A stretch of 64,000 nucleotides of DNA from Polytrichum commune (lineage: Eukaryota; Streptophyta; Polytrichopsida; Polytrichales; Polytrichaceae). Shown one piece after another: positions 11,144-20,839 of the stretch. The stretch covers positions 67,905,554 to 67,969,553 of the forward strand of contig OX485803.1 in NCBI GenBank assembly GCA_950295325.1, given 5' to 3'. Position 1 is the first letter of the stretch; every line of letters begins with the position of its first letter. Position numbers and translations under genes: made by a program. The notes under the pieces were generated by a model. It saw nothing but the letters and a program-made list of their open reading frames with translations, made no database searches and had not been told where the DNA came from.

Positions 11144-11171
11144 GGTCCCACGGGTGAACACCCGTGGGACC
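11144..11171. repeat. Palindrome copy in intron 4 (first)
   Basis: A 28-bp perfect palindrome in the AA orientation whose symmetry extends through GGT/ACC outside the common core. Confidence 0.9.
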
Positions 11172-11249
11172 ACCTGTTTATACTTTTCAATTTCCATACA
11201 AATTGTTATCTCTCGAGTAATATTTATATAAGGGACTTTTGATATTGTG

Positions 11250-11271
11250 CCCACGGGTGTTCACCCGTGGG
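11250..11271. repeat. Palindrome copy in intron 4 (second)
   Basis: A 22-bp perfect palindrome in the TT orientation, about 80 bp after the previous copy and opposite to it. Both lie in the 214-bp fourth intron of the fusion gene. Confidence 0.9.
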
Positions 11272-11326
11272 AGATTATGGGTTTGAGCGTGTGGATCTCA
11301 TAAGTCATGTGTGCATGTGGTCACAG

Positions 11327-11358
11327 GTCATACAGCCACTGCCGGAATACCACCTTCG
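11327..11358 (+). CDS. Exon 5 of the fusion gene (micro-exon, 32 bp)
   Basis: The micro-exon lies between a TCACAG acceptor and a CTTCG|GTACGA donor. Its 32 bp carry the frame from phase 1 to phase 0, which exactly links exon 4 to the FCP1 exon. It encodes about ten residues (H-T-A-T-A-G-I-P-P-S). The phase match is the main support; an alternative is that the FCP1 part is a separate gene starting further downstream. Confidence 0.3.
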
Positions 11359-11531
11359 GTACGATATTTTCCTCGATCTCGCAAAACTAATCCATAAATG
11401 TGGAGGCATTCTTTTATCTTGCATACTCATGTGTACCCAACGTGTTGTTTCATTCGATAAAAATCATGTAGAATATATTTTTTCCTTAGATAGAAATCCT
11501 TTACAATGACTTTCAATTTTGTCATCGCCAG

Positions 11532-12314
11532 ATCCTCACCTCTCCAAACACTGTTGTCCATCGGAGAGAGAAGATATGGTTAGTGCTGGATGTGAACGGG
11601 ATCCTGGTGAGGTCAACAAAGTGCGACAATGTCAACACCAGGAAGACTCTTGAATCACAACATAGCCCTCAGATAACTGGGGAGTTGGCTCCACTCTTTC
11701 TCCCATATAGTGCCCTCATACCTAGGAGAGGACTGGGACGCTTTCTGCGTTTTGTTCTCTCAAACTTCCATGTTGTCATCTGGTCGTCGAAGCTTATGAA
11801 GAATCTTCAGCCAATTGTCCGGCACTTCTTCAATGGTTGTAGACATCCAGAGTATGTGTTTGGGCAAGAATTGTGTCACACTCTGAAGGATGAGAGAGGA
11901 CAAGTTCTTCCTAGTCCTATGAATGCTGATTCAAGCTTCTTCATGAAATACCTGTGCGCATTATTTGAGTGGAGCCGGACGCATCCAGTGCCGCATACGA
12001 AGCAACCCAGTCATAGGACTACATTACTTGTTGATGACTCCCCTTACAAATGCATCCCAAACCCTCCTGGGAGCTACATTAACCCTGTACCATTTATGTC
12101 AAACCAAAGCTTGGATACTCTGCATAGTTACCTGCAAAGGCTCTTGAGTTCTCAACAGTATGTGCCAGATTTTGTGGGGAGCAACCCTTATCCATCAGGA
12201 CAGGGACCCTTCAATCTAGAGCTGCCAAATTCTCTGATTCAAAAGCAATCATTAGTTAGACATAAAATACTGACTTCTGCCCGTATGGTTCCAGAGGCTC
12301 AAATGTTAATGTAG
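11532..12314 (+). CDS. Exon 6: FCP1/NIF-type HAD phosphatase domain
   Basis: This 260-codon exon follows an ATCGCCAG acceptor and ends at TAG (12312-12314). It carries the HAD order of the FCP1 homology domain: motif I as V-L-D-V-N-G-I-L (first Asp near 11589), motif II as V-V-I-W-S-S-K, and motif III as L-L-V-D-D-S-P-Y-K, followed by a conserved N-P-V-P-F. The family dephosphorylates phosphoserine or phosphothreonine on partners such as the RNA polymerase II CTD, usually in the nucleus. In motif I the second Asp, the general acid of D-x-D-x-T/V enzymes, is Asn. A D-L-N-G-L-L variant is known to me in a plant branch of this family, so the change may be inherited. Whether this exon is expressed as part of the upstream frame or alone is not settled. 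Confidence 0.75.
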   Translation: MLTSPNTVVHRREKIWLVLDVNGILVRSTKCDNVNTRKTLESQHSPQITGELAPLFLPYSALIPRRGLGRFLRFVLSNFHVVIWSSKLMKNLQPIVRHFFNGCRHPEYVFGQELCHTLKDERGQVLPSPMNADSSFFMKYLCALFEWSRTHPVPHTKQPSHRTTLLVDDSPYKCIPNPPGSYINPVPFMSNQSLDTLHSYLQRLLSSQQYVPDFVGSNPYPSGQGPFNLELPNSLIQKQSLVRHKILTSARMVPEAQMLM

Positions 12315-12556
12315 ATTCCCTATTGGGGCCGCCTATAGTGCACATTTGCACTATCGGTACATTGTATTTGAAATGAGTGGATCTGAAACTTTGTTGCCTT
12401 TCAACTTCATTTGAAACTTGTTTTGGTTTTGTGGATTTTCTTCATGCAAACATGTCATGGTCATGAATGTATCTCACTGGGAGTCTACTACTTTGCAACA
12501 CTGCGGTGTTAGAGAATACCCGACTATTTCCGACCACAGTGAATGTCTGGCATTGT

Positions 12557-12577
12557 CCCACGGGTGTTCACCCGTGG
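12557..12577. repeat. Palindrome copy downstream of the FCP1 exon
   Basis: A TT-orientation copy flanked by CATTG on the left and CAATG on the right. The dyad extends outward with a small asymmetry (TCC against GG). Confidence 0.85.
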
Positions 12578-12798
12578 CAATGTGGTAGTTGATTCAATGA
12601 ATGTATCAGGCCACTTGGACAATGTTAGTTGTGTTTTTGGGAATTATGGTTGTCATAGCGAATTTTAATATGTAGGACTTAGTCGGCTATAATTCATATG
12701 TTTTGAACATGTTCATCTTTACTAAAGGGCAACGGACGGGCTCCTCTTGCACATAATGTCCTTCTTCCATGGACTCTTATGTTATTGTATCCTAACAG

Positions 12799-13383
12799 CA
12801 TTCCCCATTCCAAACGCGACCTAAGAACTATATTGCCAGTCCACCATGTCGACAACGTCCTCCGGATGCTAACGCCGACTTCGCCGAAGTGACATCTCCA
12901 TGCCCTAAGGTAATTCATTTTCCACATGAATCCCAATTTTTTTAGTTGTGTTTCATCCCAGGGATTCTAATATCAATTTGTCGTTTGTTGTGGTAGACAC
13001 ATATGCTCCAAACACACGATGTTGCGCTCGCGGTTGCGGTGGCTGTTCCGGTCGCGGTTGAGGAGGCTGTTCCGGTCGATGTTGCGGGTCCGGTCACACG
13101 CGCTCGGGTGAAGAGACACCTTTCTCTCCAAACCACTCACCCCAGTGAGCCCACGGGCTCGGGAAATAGTTCTGGATGTTGGAGGTGTAGTTCACCCAAT
13201 ACCACCTCATCCATGTCTGATTACGTGGCTGCAAGGGTGAAACAACTTCGAGAAGCTACAGTTTTGATGGAGGAGAAAAAACGGCTTGAAGAAGTCAAGC
13301 GCAAGCAATGTACTATAGCTCAAAGACAACCTCATGACAAGATGTTGAAAATGATTAAGGATTCATACTCCTCTTGTAGATAG
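12799..13383 (+). CDS. Two candidate exons of a downstream gene or 3' part (Ala/Val-rich plus coiled coil)
   Basis: Exon 12799-12909 runs from CCTAACAG to AAG|GTAATT: 37 open codons, Pro/Arg/Ala-rich. It joins in phase 0 to exon 12997-13383, which follows GTTGTGGTAG and ends at TAG. The second exon starts with an Ala/Val/Pro repeat from GTTGCG-type codons and a Ser/Thr/Gly linker. It ends with a charged helix containing V-K-Q-L-R-E-A and E-E-K-K-R-L-E-E-V-K-R-K, a probable short coiled coil. I recognise no family. It lies 485 bp after the FCP1 stop on the same strand and may be the 3' end of the same locus or a separate gene whose start I cannot see. Confidence 0.4.
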
Positions 13384-13408
13384 CCGGACCTTTATGGTGA
13401 TAGATTTT

Positions 13409-13962
13409 CCACGGGTGTTCACCCGTGGATACAACAATTCATATACTTTGTTCACATTTTTTGTGCCCACTGTGGCATCTATGATTCAATCAAATGATTT
13501 TTTGACCCTCATTTGTGTAGTCGGATATGACATGTAGACCTTCCTTCATGTGTTATGGATCTTGCATCGTGTGTTGCATGGCGTTGATTGGTCACGGGCG
13601 TTCACTCGTGGTTAGATGTATTTGTATTCTCTGAGTAGTATTAAGTGCCCATGATAGCTTTTATGATTAGACCCATTATATTTGCATACAGTTGTTGACA
13701 TGCGCATGGTTGTTCCTTAGTGGTGTCGACTTATGTTGTATTATGGATATACTAGGCTCATCTGTTGCGGGGTGTTGGTTGGTCACGAGTGAACACCCGT
13801 GGTGACAACTGGGCTAAGTTTTTATGTGGGCTAGAATAAGCATTATTTTAGCTTATATATATACACCAATGTGCATGAAATAGTGCCCTAGTCTATGTTG
13901 ATGACCTTCCTCTTGTTCTAAACCTTGTCAATGATGGCAATTCACGGGTATTTACTCGTGAA
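13409..13962. repeat. Decaying palindrome copies
   Basis: Four copies at 13409-13428 (perfect 20 bp), 13592-13611 (TCACGGGCG...CACTCGTGG, two changes), 13782-13803 (GTCACGAGTG...CACCCGTGGTGAC) and 13941-13962 (TTCACGGGTA...TACTCGTGAA) show growing mismatch. Mismatches fall on either arm. They mark the right edge of the palindrome-rich interval. Confidence 0.75.
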
Positions 13963-14871
13963 CCACGTTCCCAATGCACGTTCCCATCGGTACGAATTGT
14001 CTCATAATGGCCCAATTGGCTCATTTTAGTTAATATCCCCATCTGGATACATTGTTGGAATATCTACCCGAGGTGCAAATACATGTAATCTTGCAAGCAA
14101 CCCAGTTGTATGCATTTTCCACAGTAAACTTACAAGTCTTTCATGTCCAATTTTACCTGGCTTCCACCATGATCAGAGACTACAAAATTGTCTCCCATGA
14201 AACTTCTGGCATCTATTGTGACTTGTACACCAAAGATATAACTTCCAAGTTTCTCAATTGTGTAAGAAATTTATTATTCCGTTCTACAAATTTTTACAAC
14301 ACTACCATCTCATGAGATCACATCGAGCAATTTTCCTACCTATCACACCAAATTTCTGTGGGTACTCTCACATGGGATCATTTGTACGAGCAACACTACT
14401 AAGATTGTGGGCATGCACTAGAGCACACGCTGCTTCGACACAAACCGAGTTTGTGTCGATGTAATGGTAAGGGGGGAAGAAGAAGAAGAACTCCGGTCTC
14501 CGGAGGAGGCCGGAGTGAATAGAGTGTCTGTTCGTAAAACACCCTTAGTCACACCCTAGGGCAATGGCGTTAGATGTAGAACTACTTCACCCTTTGTAGG
14601 GAGTAGACACTATATTAGTAGCAAATAGCCGGTTAACCGGTAACCAGTAGTATGTGGTAGTTGTTATTGGTGTTTTCAAGTAAGGTGGCATTATTTTATA
14701 TGGTAAGGTGTACCGGGTTATGAGATAGGTTATTTAGTTGTAAGGGGGGGATTGTTCACTTTAATGCCATAGTCCTTTTGCAATTGCGTGCTTGCTAACG
14801 CTAGATTACCACCCTCTGCCAAACTTACCTTCACCACCAAAGTGATAACATGACTCTTGTGACTACATTGA

Positions 14872-15076
14872 TTATCCCAATTAGTGTGTGTTACTATTCA
14901 GAGTTACGCAATGCTATAACTATTTAATGAGAATGTAACATTTTACCAAGAAGAGGCATTTATGTTCTATAACGTCTGTAGAACCTGTTGAACTTTCGTT
15001 AGTAAATAATGAACTCATGAGTAAGATGTTATTGCACCGCGTAACTCTGAATAGTGACACACACTAATGAGGATAA
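14872..15076. mobile_element. MITE with inverted repeats of about 48 bp (copy A)
   Basis: The ends TTATCC...GGATAA bound a 205-bp element. The arms contain ATTAGTGTGTGTTACTATTC and CAGAGTTACGC and match for about 48 bp with few changes. There is no coding capacity. A second, more diverged copy is at 22645-22845. No convincing target duplication is visible. Confidence 0.7.
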
Positions 15077-15185
15077 ACGGTGTAGCGGGGAATGGATTGA
15101 TCTACAATAAGTGAATTGTCCACGTCCATCCATTTGACGCTGCTTGCACTAAACTTGGCGTGAATTTAGGTAGTTCTCTTTCATT

Positions 15186-15230
15186 GCAAATTGGCCCACA
15201 TTTTTTTGGGGGGGGGGGGGGTGGGGTGTT
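15186..15230. repeat. T/G homopolymer tract
   Basis: A T run is followed by an uninterrupted run of about 12 G and further G-rich sequence, ending in TTAGGGTTTAGGGGG. The antisense open frame across it is poly-proline from this tract and is not evidence of a gene. Indel errors in assembly are likely here. Confidence 0.6.
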
Positions 15231-15710
15231 AGGGTTTAGGGGGCATTTAGGAAAACGAGGGAAGCATAGAGCAAAAACTTTGAGAAGGCTTGAGGAACTA
15301 AGATTGTGGAGCCAGGTATGCAACAACATGCTCATGAATTCCATCAGAAAAGCAATCCCCACTTGCTCACGGTGTCTCCTCTCCCTTGGCCATTTTGCCA
15401 CCTCCAACTCCACCTCATCCAAGTAAGCATGCAATAATTCCCTCATGTTATGTATGCTTCTAGAGTTGGCTTCGGTAAAAAATGAATGTGCGCAACTGCA
15501 GGGTTTTCATACACACGAGCAAACAATTTATGAGGTTCTTAAGAACATGAGTGTAAACAAGGTTGAAGATTGTAAGATGGACGGAGGATCTATTGAAGTC
15601 TTGTGTGGACACATGGATCATTGATGAGATCATTCCTTTTGGGAGTTCTGATAGTTATCCCCTTCTAGATCCTTCAAGTGCCTCAAGTGGTAAAGAAAGA
15701 GGCCCTATAG

Positions 15711-15740
15711 GGATTAGGATTAGGATTAGGATTAGGGTTG
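15711..15740 (+). repeat. Short TTAGGA tandem
   Basis: Four GGATTA units are followed by GGGTTG. The array is close to, but not, the plant telomere repeat TTTAGGG and is only about 30 bp long, so it is a microsatellite rather than an interstitial telomere tract. Confidence 0.7.
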
Positions 15741-16489
15741 AATGATTGTGTAGGGTTCAACATTAGAATTGCATAAAGTGATGTTTTAACATTAGAACAA
15801 ATCACATTATCTTGAAAAGTAGAATGTGAGGCAAACTCCTCATGTGCTCTCTAAATTATGACCTTGAGGAGAAAATATCAAATTTTGTCAATATCATAAT
15901 TAAGGTTCAACCTTGATATTCGAAATTGCCCCGCCATTTATGTGTAGGCTAATTGGGAGTTTTTGAAAGATTTATTTCAATTTGTGTTGAGGTTTATGTT
16001 TTGCATGTACATTGGAGTCACAATATCTACAAGCTTTATGATAGGACCCATCAACACATGTTCCTCCTTCTTTCCTTTACATTGTTCTTTCTTGCAGACA
16101 TAGCTGCTAGGCGGAACTAAATCTAAGGAGATTGATCTACATGATGCTTTGTGTGTGTTTAGTCAAATTTTTGGAAGGTTCAAGGTACGTAGTTATCCAC
16201 AATTCTAGAAGGTAGTGTAACTTCCATAAGTGTAATTGGGTGCAATCATAGTATAGTAAACAACTCTTGATCCCTGCCAAGATTTAAGTGAAAGTGATTC
16301 AAAACTATATTTGTGAAAAAAATCATAAACATTTTAAAAACATATTAATCAAGAAATTCAAGTTGACAAAAATAATTTCAAAAGAAGTATACATGTTCTA
16401 GAAGATGGTGTAAGTGGTGTGCAAGTAGGTGATACTGAACATGTTTTTATGATTTTTTTTTTAATATTTTATATAATAATATTTTAAAC

Positions 16490-16760
16490 ATGTGACACTT
16501 GGCTTTCAAGTGCGCTGATTGATAACTTGGCATGAGTATGTTCAATAATGTTATGAGGTGTATGCTTATTTTACACAATGGTTTACATGTTGATTATTAG
16601 TGTACACAAATGACACTTAGCATTTGTGTGCTCAATAATATCTTCCTCTTTCATATCCAAATGTGAATACATGACACTTGGCATTAATATGCTCAATAAT
16701 ATCATCTTCCCCTTGCATACTAAAATGCAAAACTATCATCTCAAGTATCCCAATATGCTA
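16490..16760 (-). repeat. Diverged copies of the repeat unit found at 28.4-29.3 kb
   Basis: TGACACTTGGC, GCTCAATAATAT and CCCCTTGCATACTAAAATGC recur in several partial copies. In reverse complement they match the tandem unit near 28.5 kb (GATGATAGTTTTGCATTTTA, ATGCAAGGGGAAGATATT, GAGCATACTAATGTCAAG). The family is therefore dispersed, with local tandem growth in both places. Confidence 0.65.
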
Positions 16761-17299
16761 CTCTAAATGTCATGATGTATATAAATTTCACTTAAGAAAG
16801 GTACTTATGCTGACAAATAATGTCATATTAGTAATTAGTGACACTTTAAGACCTCTAGACATCTAGTTTGCACCCTTCACAAATAGTGTATGTGACACTA
16901 AATACCATAATTGGTGTAGCACATCCCAATTTGAGTCCAAAATTATATTATATCCCGTGACCAAGCTTTTAGAAAGTGATGTAGATTTCTCTTTGTCACG
17001 ATTTTCGAGCCACCCACCATGACCACGAGACATTCTTAATCCTCTTTTTATCATCACGAGGGTACAATGGCTTTTAGAGGGCCATGTACAGGTGACGAGT
17101 GGAGATCTACCTCGTTCAAAACAAGAGTGTTGAATATGATCACGAAGTTGTAGTTGGTGTCCAAGGAGGGGACACACCGCACCGCATGCACCAAAATAGG
17201 GTTTGTTATCCCATTGTACGTCGGTTGGTCCCGAATCTATTTTATCCCTTGACCCCCAAGTCTCCAAGATTGACTTAATTCTTGTTCAAGTACACATTC

Positions 17300-19740
17300 C
17301 CATACCCATGGGCCCATGTTTTTGGGTGGCGGTTCTCGGTCCAACGTGTGGGTATAGGTCCATAAATATTAAGATATGCGAGCTCCAAACAAAACATCAT
17401 TTGAAGGTTTAAACAAATTTTTTACTAGGCAATAACACGTCCATTCATTTTAGAATGCGAATCTAGGACAAACAAAATGCGTGAGCCTAAAACATACATT
17501 GTTGCCTCTAAAGTAGTCACGAGTTTTTTTTGGTTTAATGGGATGGCAAGTTATGTGTCATTGGCATGTTTGGGGAAGTTTGTCTATGAGCCATGATGTC
17601 AGTGATGGGTATTAGCTAGTATGCATAAGGAGGTCAAAACCTAACATTCTTCATAGAAATGAGGTCTATGTTTGCTTCTTGGAGAATCTACAGGGGTAGA
17701 TATGCTAGACAAGCATGTTGAACCTAAGTTTGCAACAAGGGACAAACCAAGTTACAGTATGGATAGAAGGCATCAACGCACATGGCTAGAGAAATTGTTG
17801 TGAAGAGTGTCCTTTCCCACTATTAGGTGTATTTGTTAATATGCACAACTTTGTAAAATTAGTTAATCAAAGGGTCTTAAATTAAGGGAATGTTGGTCTA
17901 ATGAAGAAACCTATAAATGAAAGTTTTGAATGCAACAAAGAATACAATTTAAAGCTTGCAATCATGCCATCAATCTAATATGGGTCGATACTAACATCAA
18001 AACATGAAAAGTGCAAAAGAGATCATTGGGATGATGGTGTTACTGCATCTCTTGAGCAAGATTGCTTTTATTATAATCCTGAAACATTCCTTTACAAGAG
18101 GTCAAGGAAACTCAAAGAACATTGTCTCCTTTTGAAGGTGAACACTTTGGGCTGGATTTAATGAAAGTTTCAACTTGGGATTTTGCACAAGTTGCAGTTA
18201 TCATATATTGCTGAAAGTGTTCACCGACTTCAAGGTTTGAATTGCCTTGTTGGGGATACCACCATCTATTATGAAGGCATGCATGAGTTGAAGTACTTGC
18301 AAATTCTAATGACTAACTTATGCTCCACCTCCCCATTGAGGTCCTCCCATATATTCTAGGATTAGATTGCTAGATCTAATCCTAACCTACGACTAATGGC
18401 ATGTGAAAACCCTTGGTTCCGAATGGATTCCTAAACAATCTCTGCCGTCATTTTTTGCAATATTGTTTTGTAACTGCATATGCAGAGTAACATACGCCTA
18501 GCCACCACTCCCGTTAACGGTGGAGCAAGGATCCACCCCTAGACAGTTGAGAATTGTGAACATGCTTCCTGAAATGATTGGATATAGGATCCTGCAAAAC
18601 ATCATCCTCTGCACCGTAAAGTTTGAAATAGTCGGTCACCCCCTCCAAAGTCCCAACAACTACATCATTTTCCTAGGTGGGGCTAGGTGGAATGGCTAGC
18701 TGGGACGACGAGTAGTCATCCGATTTCTGAGACAATGGGACATGTTGAGTGGATCATGAAGACTTGGTAAAGGAATCATGCGACCCTAAACCAAATGTCG
18801 GGCACTCTAGATCACCCATGGCGTGATGCATATCCGTGGGAACAACCTAACATTGCATAAGTCTCACAAAGGTGGAGCATGGGAGGGGCCCAATCTAAAT
18901 GGCCTACCTAATATAGGGCAACTAGCTCAGAAGAACCATGTAAATGCAATGTAAACGAAGGTCGTATAGTACAACGTGTATTGGACCTAGTGAAGATAGA
19001 AATCCTAGTCCAAGGAGGGAACGTCAATGAGGCTAATGGCATAGCCCCATATACCAGTACATCATATTTCCAATCCAAGGAGGCAATGTTGGCGAAGGCT
19101 AACGGCTGAGCCCCAAGTTTCAGCACATTGGGTTCCCCATCCCCAACATCGGACATGGTCACCCTGAAACGGAAACACAAGAACAACACATTCCAAATGA
19201 CTCCCATGAACACCAAAACCACCACTAGCTCAAAAAAGTTCCATTCAATTTATCTCTCAAAGGAGAAATCAACCCAATGGGGTAGGCATTTTGTGTTGAA
19301 GCACTTTATAGCCATTCAACAAGGGTTTTTAAGTTGTCACCCCCACCCCAATGCACACAACCATGGCCACTAAAAGTCTCACCCATTCATTGGACATGGC
19401 ATGTAAGAGCAAAGGGAAGCTAAGGCATGAGTGATGGACGGTGAGCGGTGAGCAATAACATGTGAGTGATGAAGCCAAATATAGTAAATATGCATAATCT
19501 TAGGGTCCACACTCTTGAATTTGGCACTCATTTTATTACATTGTTTCCAACAATAAAGTAACAACATTTCAAGATAACAACAGTGAAGGGGGCCTATTAT
19601 TATGGGAACTCCAAGAATCTAAAAATTTATTATTGGTTTTTATTATTAAATTCACACCAATACATGTTACTCACTGACATTTTTAAACATGCAACTGAAC
19701 ACTACACCCTAATCATTACTCACACTTTACAACACCGGCA
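17300..19740. other. No recognisable gene
   Basis: Only short scattered open frames occur, with no domain, splice-supported exon chain or RNA gene that I can see. A small hairpin with arms TAGGATTAGA/TCTAATCCTA lies at about 18357-18385. Confidence 0.5.
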
Positions 19741-19742
19741 AG

Positions 19743-20700
19743 CCCAAGTAGTCACATAACCTTGTTGTAGGTGAAAGTTGAAGTGTCAATGAACTTGTCA
19801 CTATCACAACCCACCTTACACAAAATCCTAAAGACATAATACATATGTTTGCAATAAACCCATTTCCCTCTCTTTCCTAAAGCATGGGAGGAAATTTTTA
19901 TGAAGTTCGGGCATGTGCAATGTAGACTATTGCCAATGATGGCATGGTAGGAGTTGTCCTTCTTGGAGACGATGTTGATTATCACTCCAAATCCAGGATG
20001 TGGAATGGCAATGACTCCCAACTACATAGTAACCGTTCATGAGTTGGGTGCTCTCCCATTTGTGATCCAACGCGGGTGTCACTGGATTGCGTCGCATTGT
20101 CTTCCCAAAACTAGAAGTTGGGTGAACGTTTGGGTTTGTTGGAACATATTTTTGCAACCAAGGAATGGAGAGGGTTGCGGTTGTTGAATGCCTATGATGA
20201 GGCAAAAATGCCTCCCTCTGCTGAAGTTAACATCATGTGCCCCCAAGTGCGAACGTCTCCTCCCTTGATAGATTGGTACCTATCTTCACTGGCCAAGTGT
20301 TGGGCACTATAGGCTAATCTAGCACATACTTCGTCTTGATGCCACTCATGCAACGCTTAATGTTGTCATGGTAGAACCAAAACTTGTGCTTCACATTGTT
20401 GGTGAAGCGGAACTATTTTTTCAACCCTTTATAAGTAGGAGCATGTGTGTCATGCTTACCAATAGCAATTTTTGCATTACACAAAATACATGTATTGGTT
20501 TGTGTCGCTCAATACCTTTTGGATGAGTTGAGGGACAATCTAGCAATGTGCCACTAAAAGGCACTGTAGTTGATCTCTAAAACAAATGTTTTATGAGCCA
20601 CACCATTCACAAAATTTGGTGACTCTATGCATGACCTTTTACGCCTAAGTGTTAGGGAATTTGAGTAATTGACTTTGTTAGGTCAATGTGAGTTGCAATC
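19743..20700 (-). pseudogene. SWIM zinc-finger protein relic
   Basis: On the minus strand, 19752-20021 encodes a SWIM pattern: C-T-C-P-N-F, then about 17 residues, then W-V-Y-C-K-H-M-Y-Y-V. This is C-x-C-x(n)-C-x-H, with the typical L-G-K-R-G-K-W segment before the Cys-His pair. Upstream (higher coordinates) a second frame matches the preceding strand-rich segment, so there is a frameshift near 20000. Further up, decayed frames contain C-I-L-C-N-A-K and K-H-K-F-W-F-Y with stops. SWIM domains bind zinc and are typical of MULE transposases, FAR1-like proteins and a multicopy family I associate with seed-free plants. Frameshift and stops mark it as dead. No terminal inverted repeats were found, so transposon origin is an inference. 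Confidence 0.6.
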
Positions 20701-20839
20701 AACACCAAGTGGCAAGTTGAACTTCCATTTGGTGGACCCAAATAACTCCAAGCCCTCCAAGGCACAATCTCTAGTGTTAATTTTTTTGGCCCCAGGGTAA
20801 GACGTCATGGCATCTGCAAGTACCTTGGATCTCCCCACA

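Larger units (their letters stand above)
6056..12314 (+). pseudogene. ParB-like / DNA-methylase-like / FCP1-like fusion gene with in-frame stops
   Basis: Six exons join in phase: 6155-7444, 7595-8857, 9157-10935, 11022-11112, 11327-11358 and 11532-12314. All five introns are GT-AG, and the joined frame is about 1745 codons. Order of parts: basic and acidic N-terminal region; ParB-like segment (codons about 275-350); unrecognised middle; end of an N4/N6-methylase-like fold across the exon 2/3 junction; long acidic low-complexity region; FCP1/HAD phosphatase domain at the C-terminus. A TGA at 7094-7096 interrupts the ParB-like segment, and a TAA at 6131-6133 separates a 25-codon in-frame stretch starting at 6056 from the ATG at 6155. 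Otherwise the frame is open, so decay is recent or the stop is bypassed. ParB-plus-methylase proteins are common in bacteria and phages; adding FCP1 in a plant gene is unusual. The fusion rests on phase and splice consensus and needs a transcript. Confidence 0.55.

Noticed and set aside
15102..15446. 114-codon minus-strand frame with a charged N-terminal half
   Set aside because: The first half looks faintly protein-like, but the second half is poly-Pro from the G-run. No splice sites or homology support it.
15711..15740. Interstitial telomere repeat
   Set aside because: The unit is GGATTA, not TTTAGGG, and only four copies exist.
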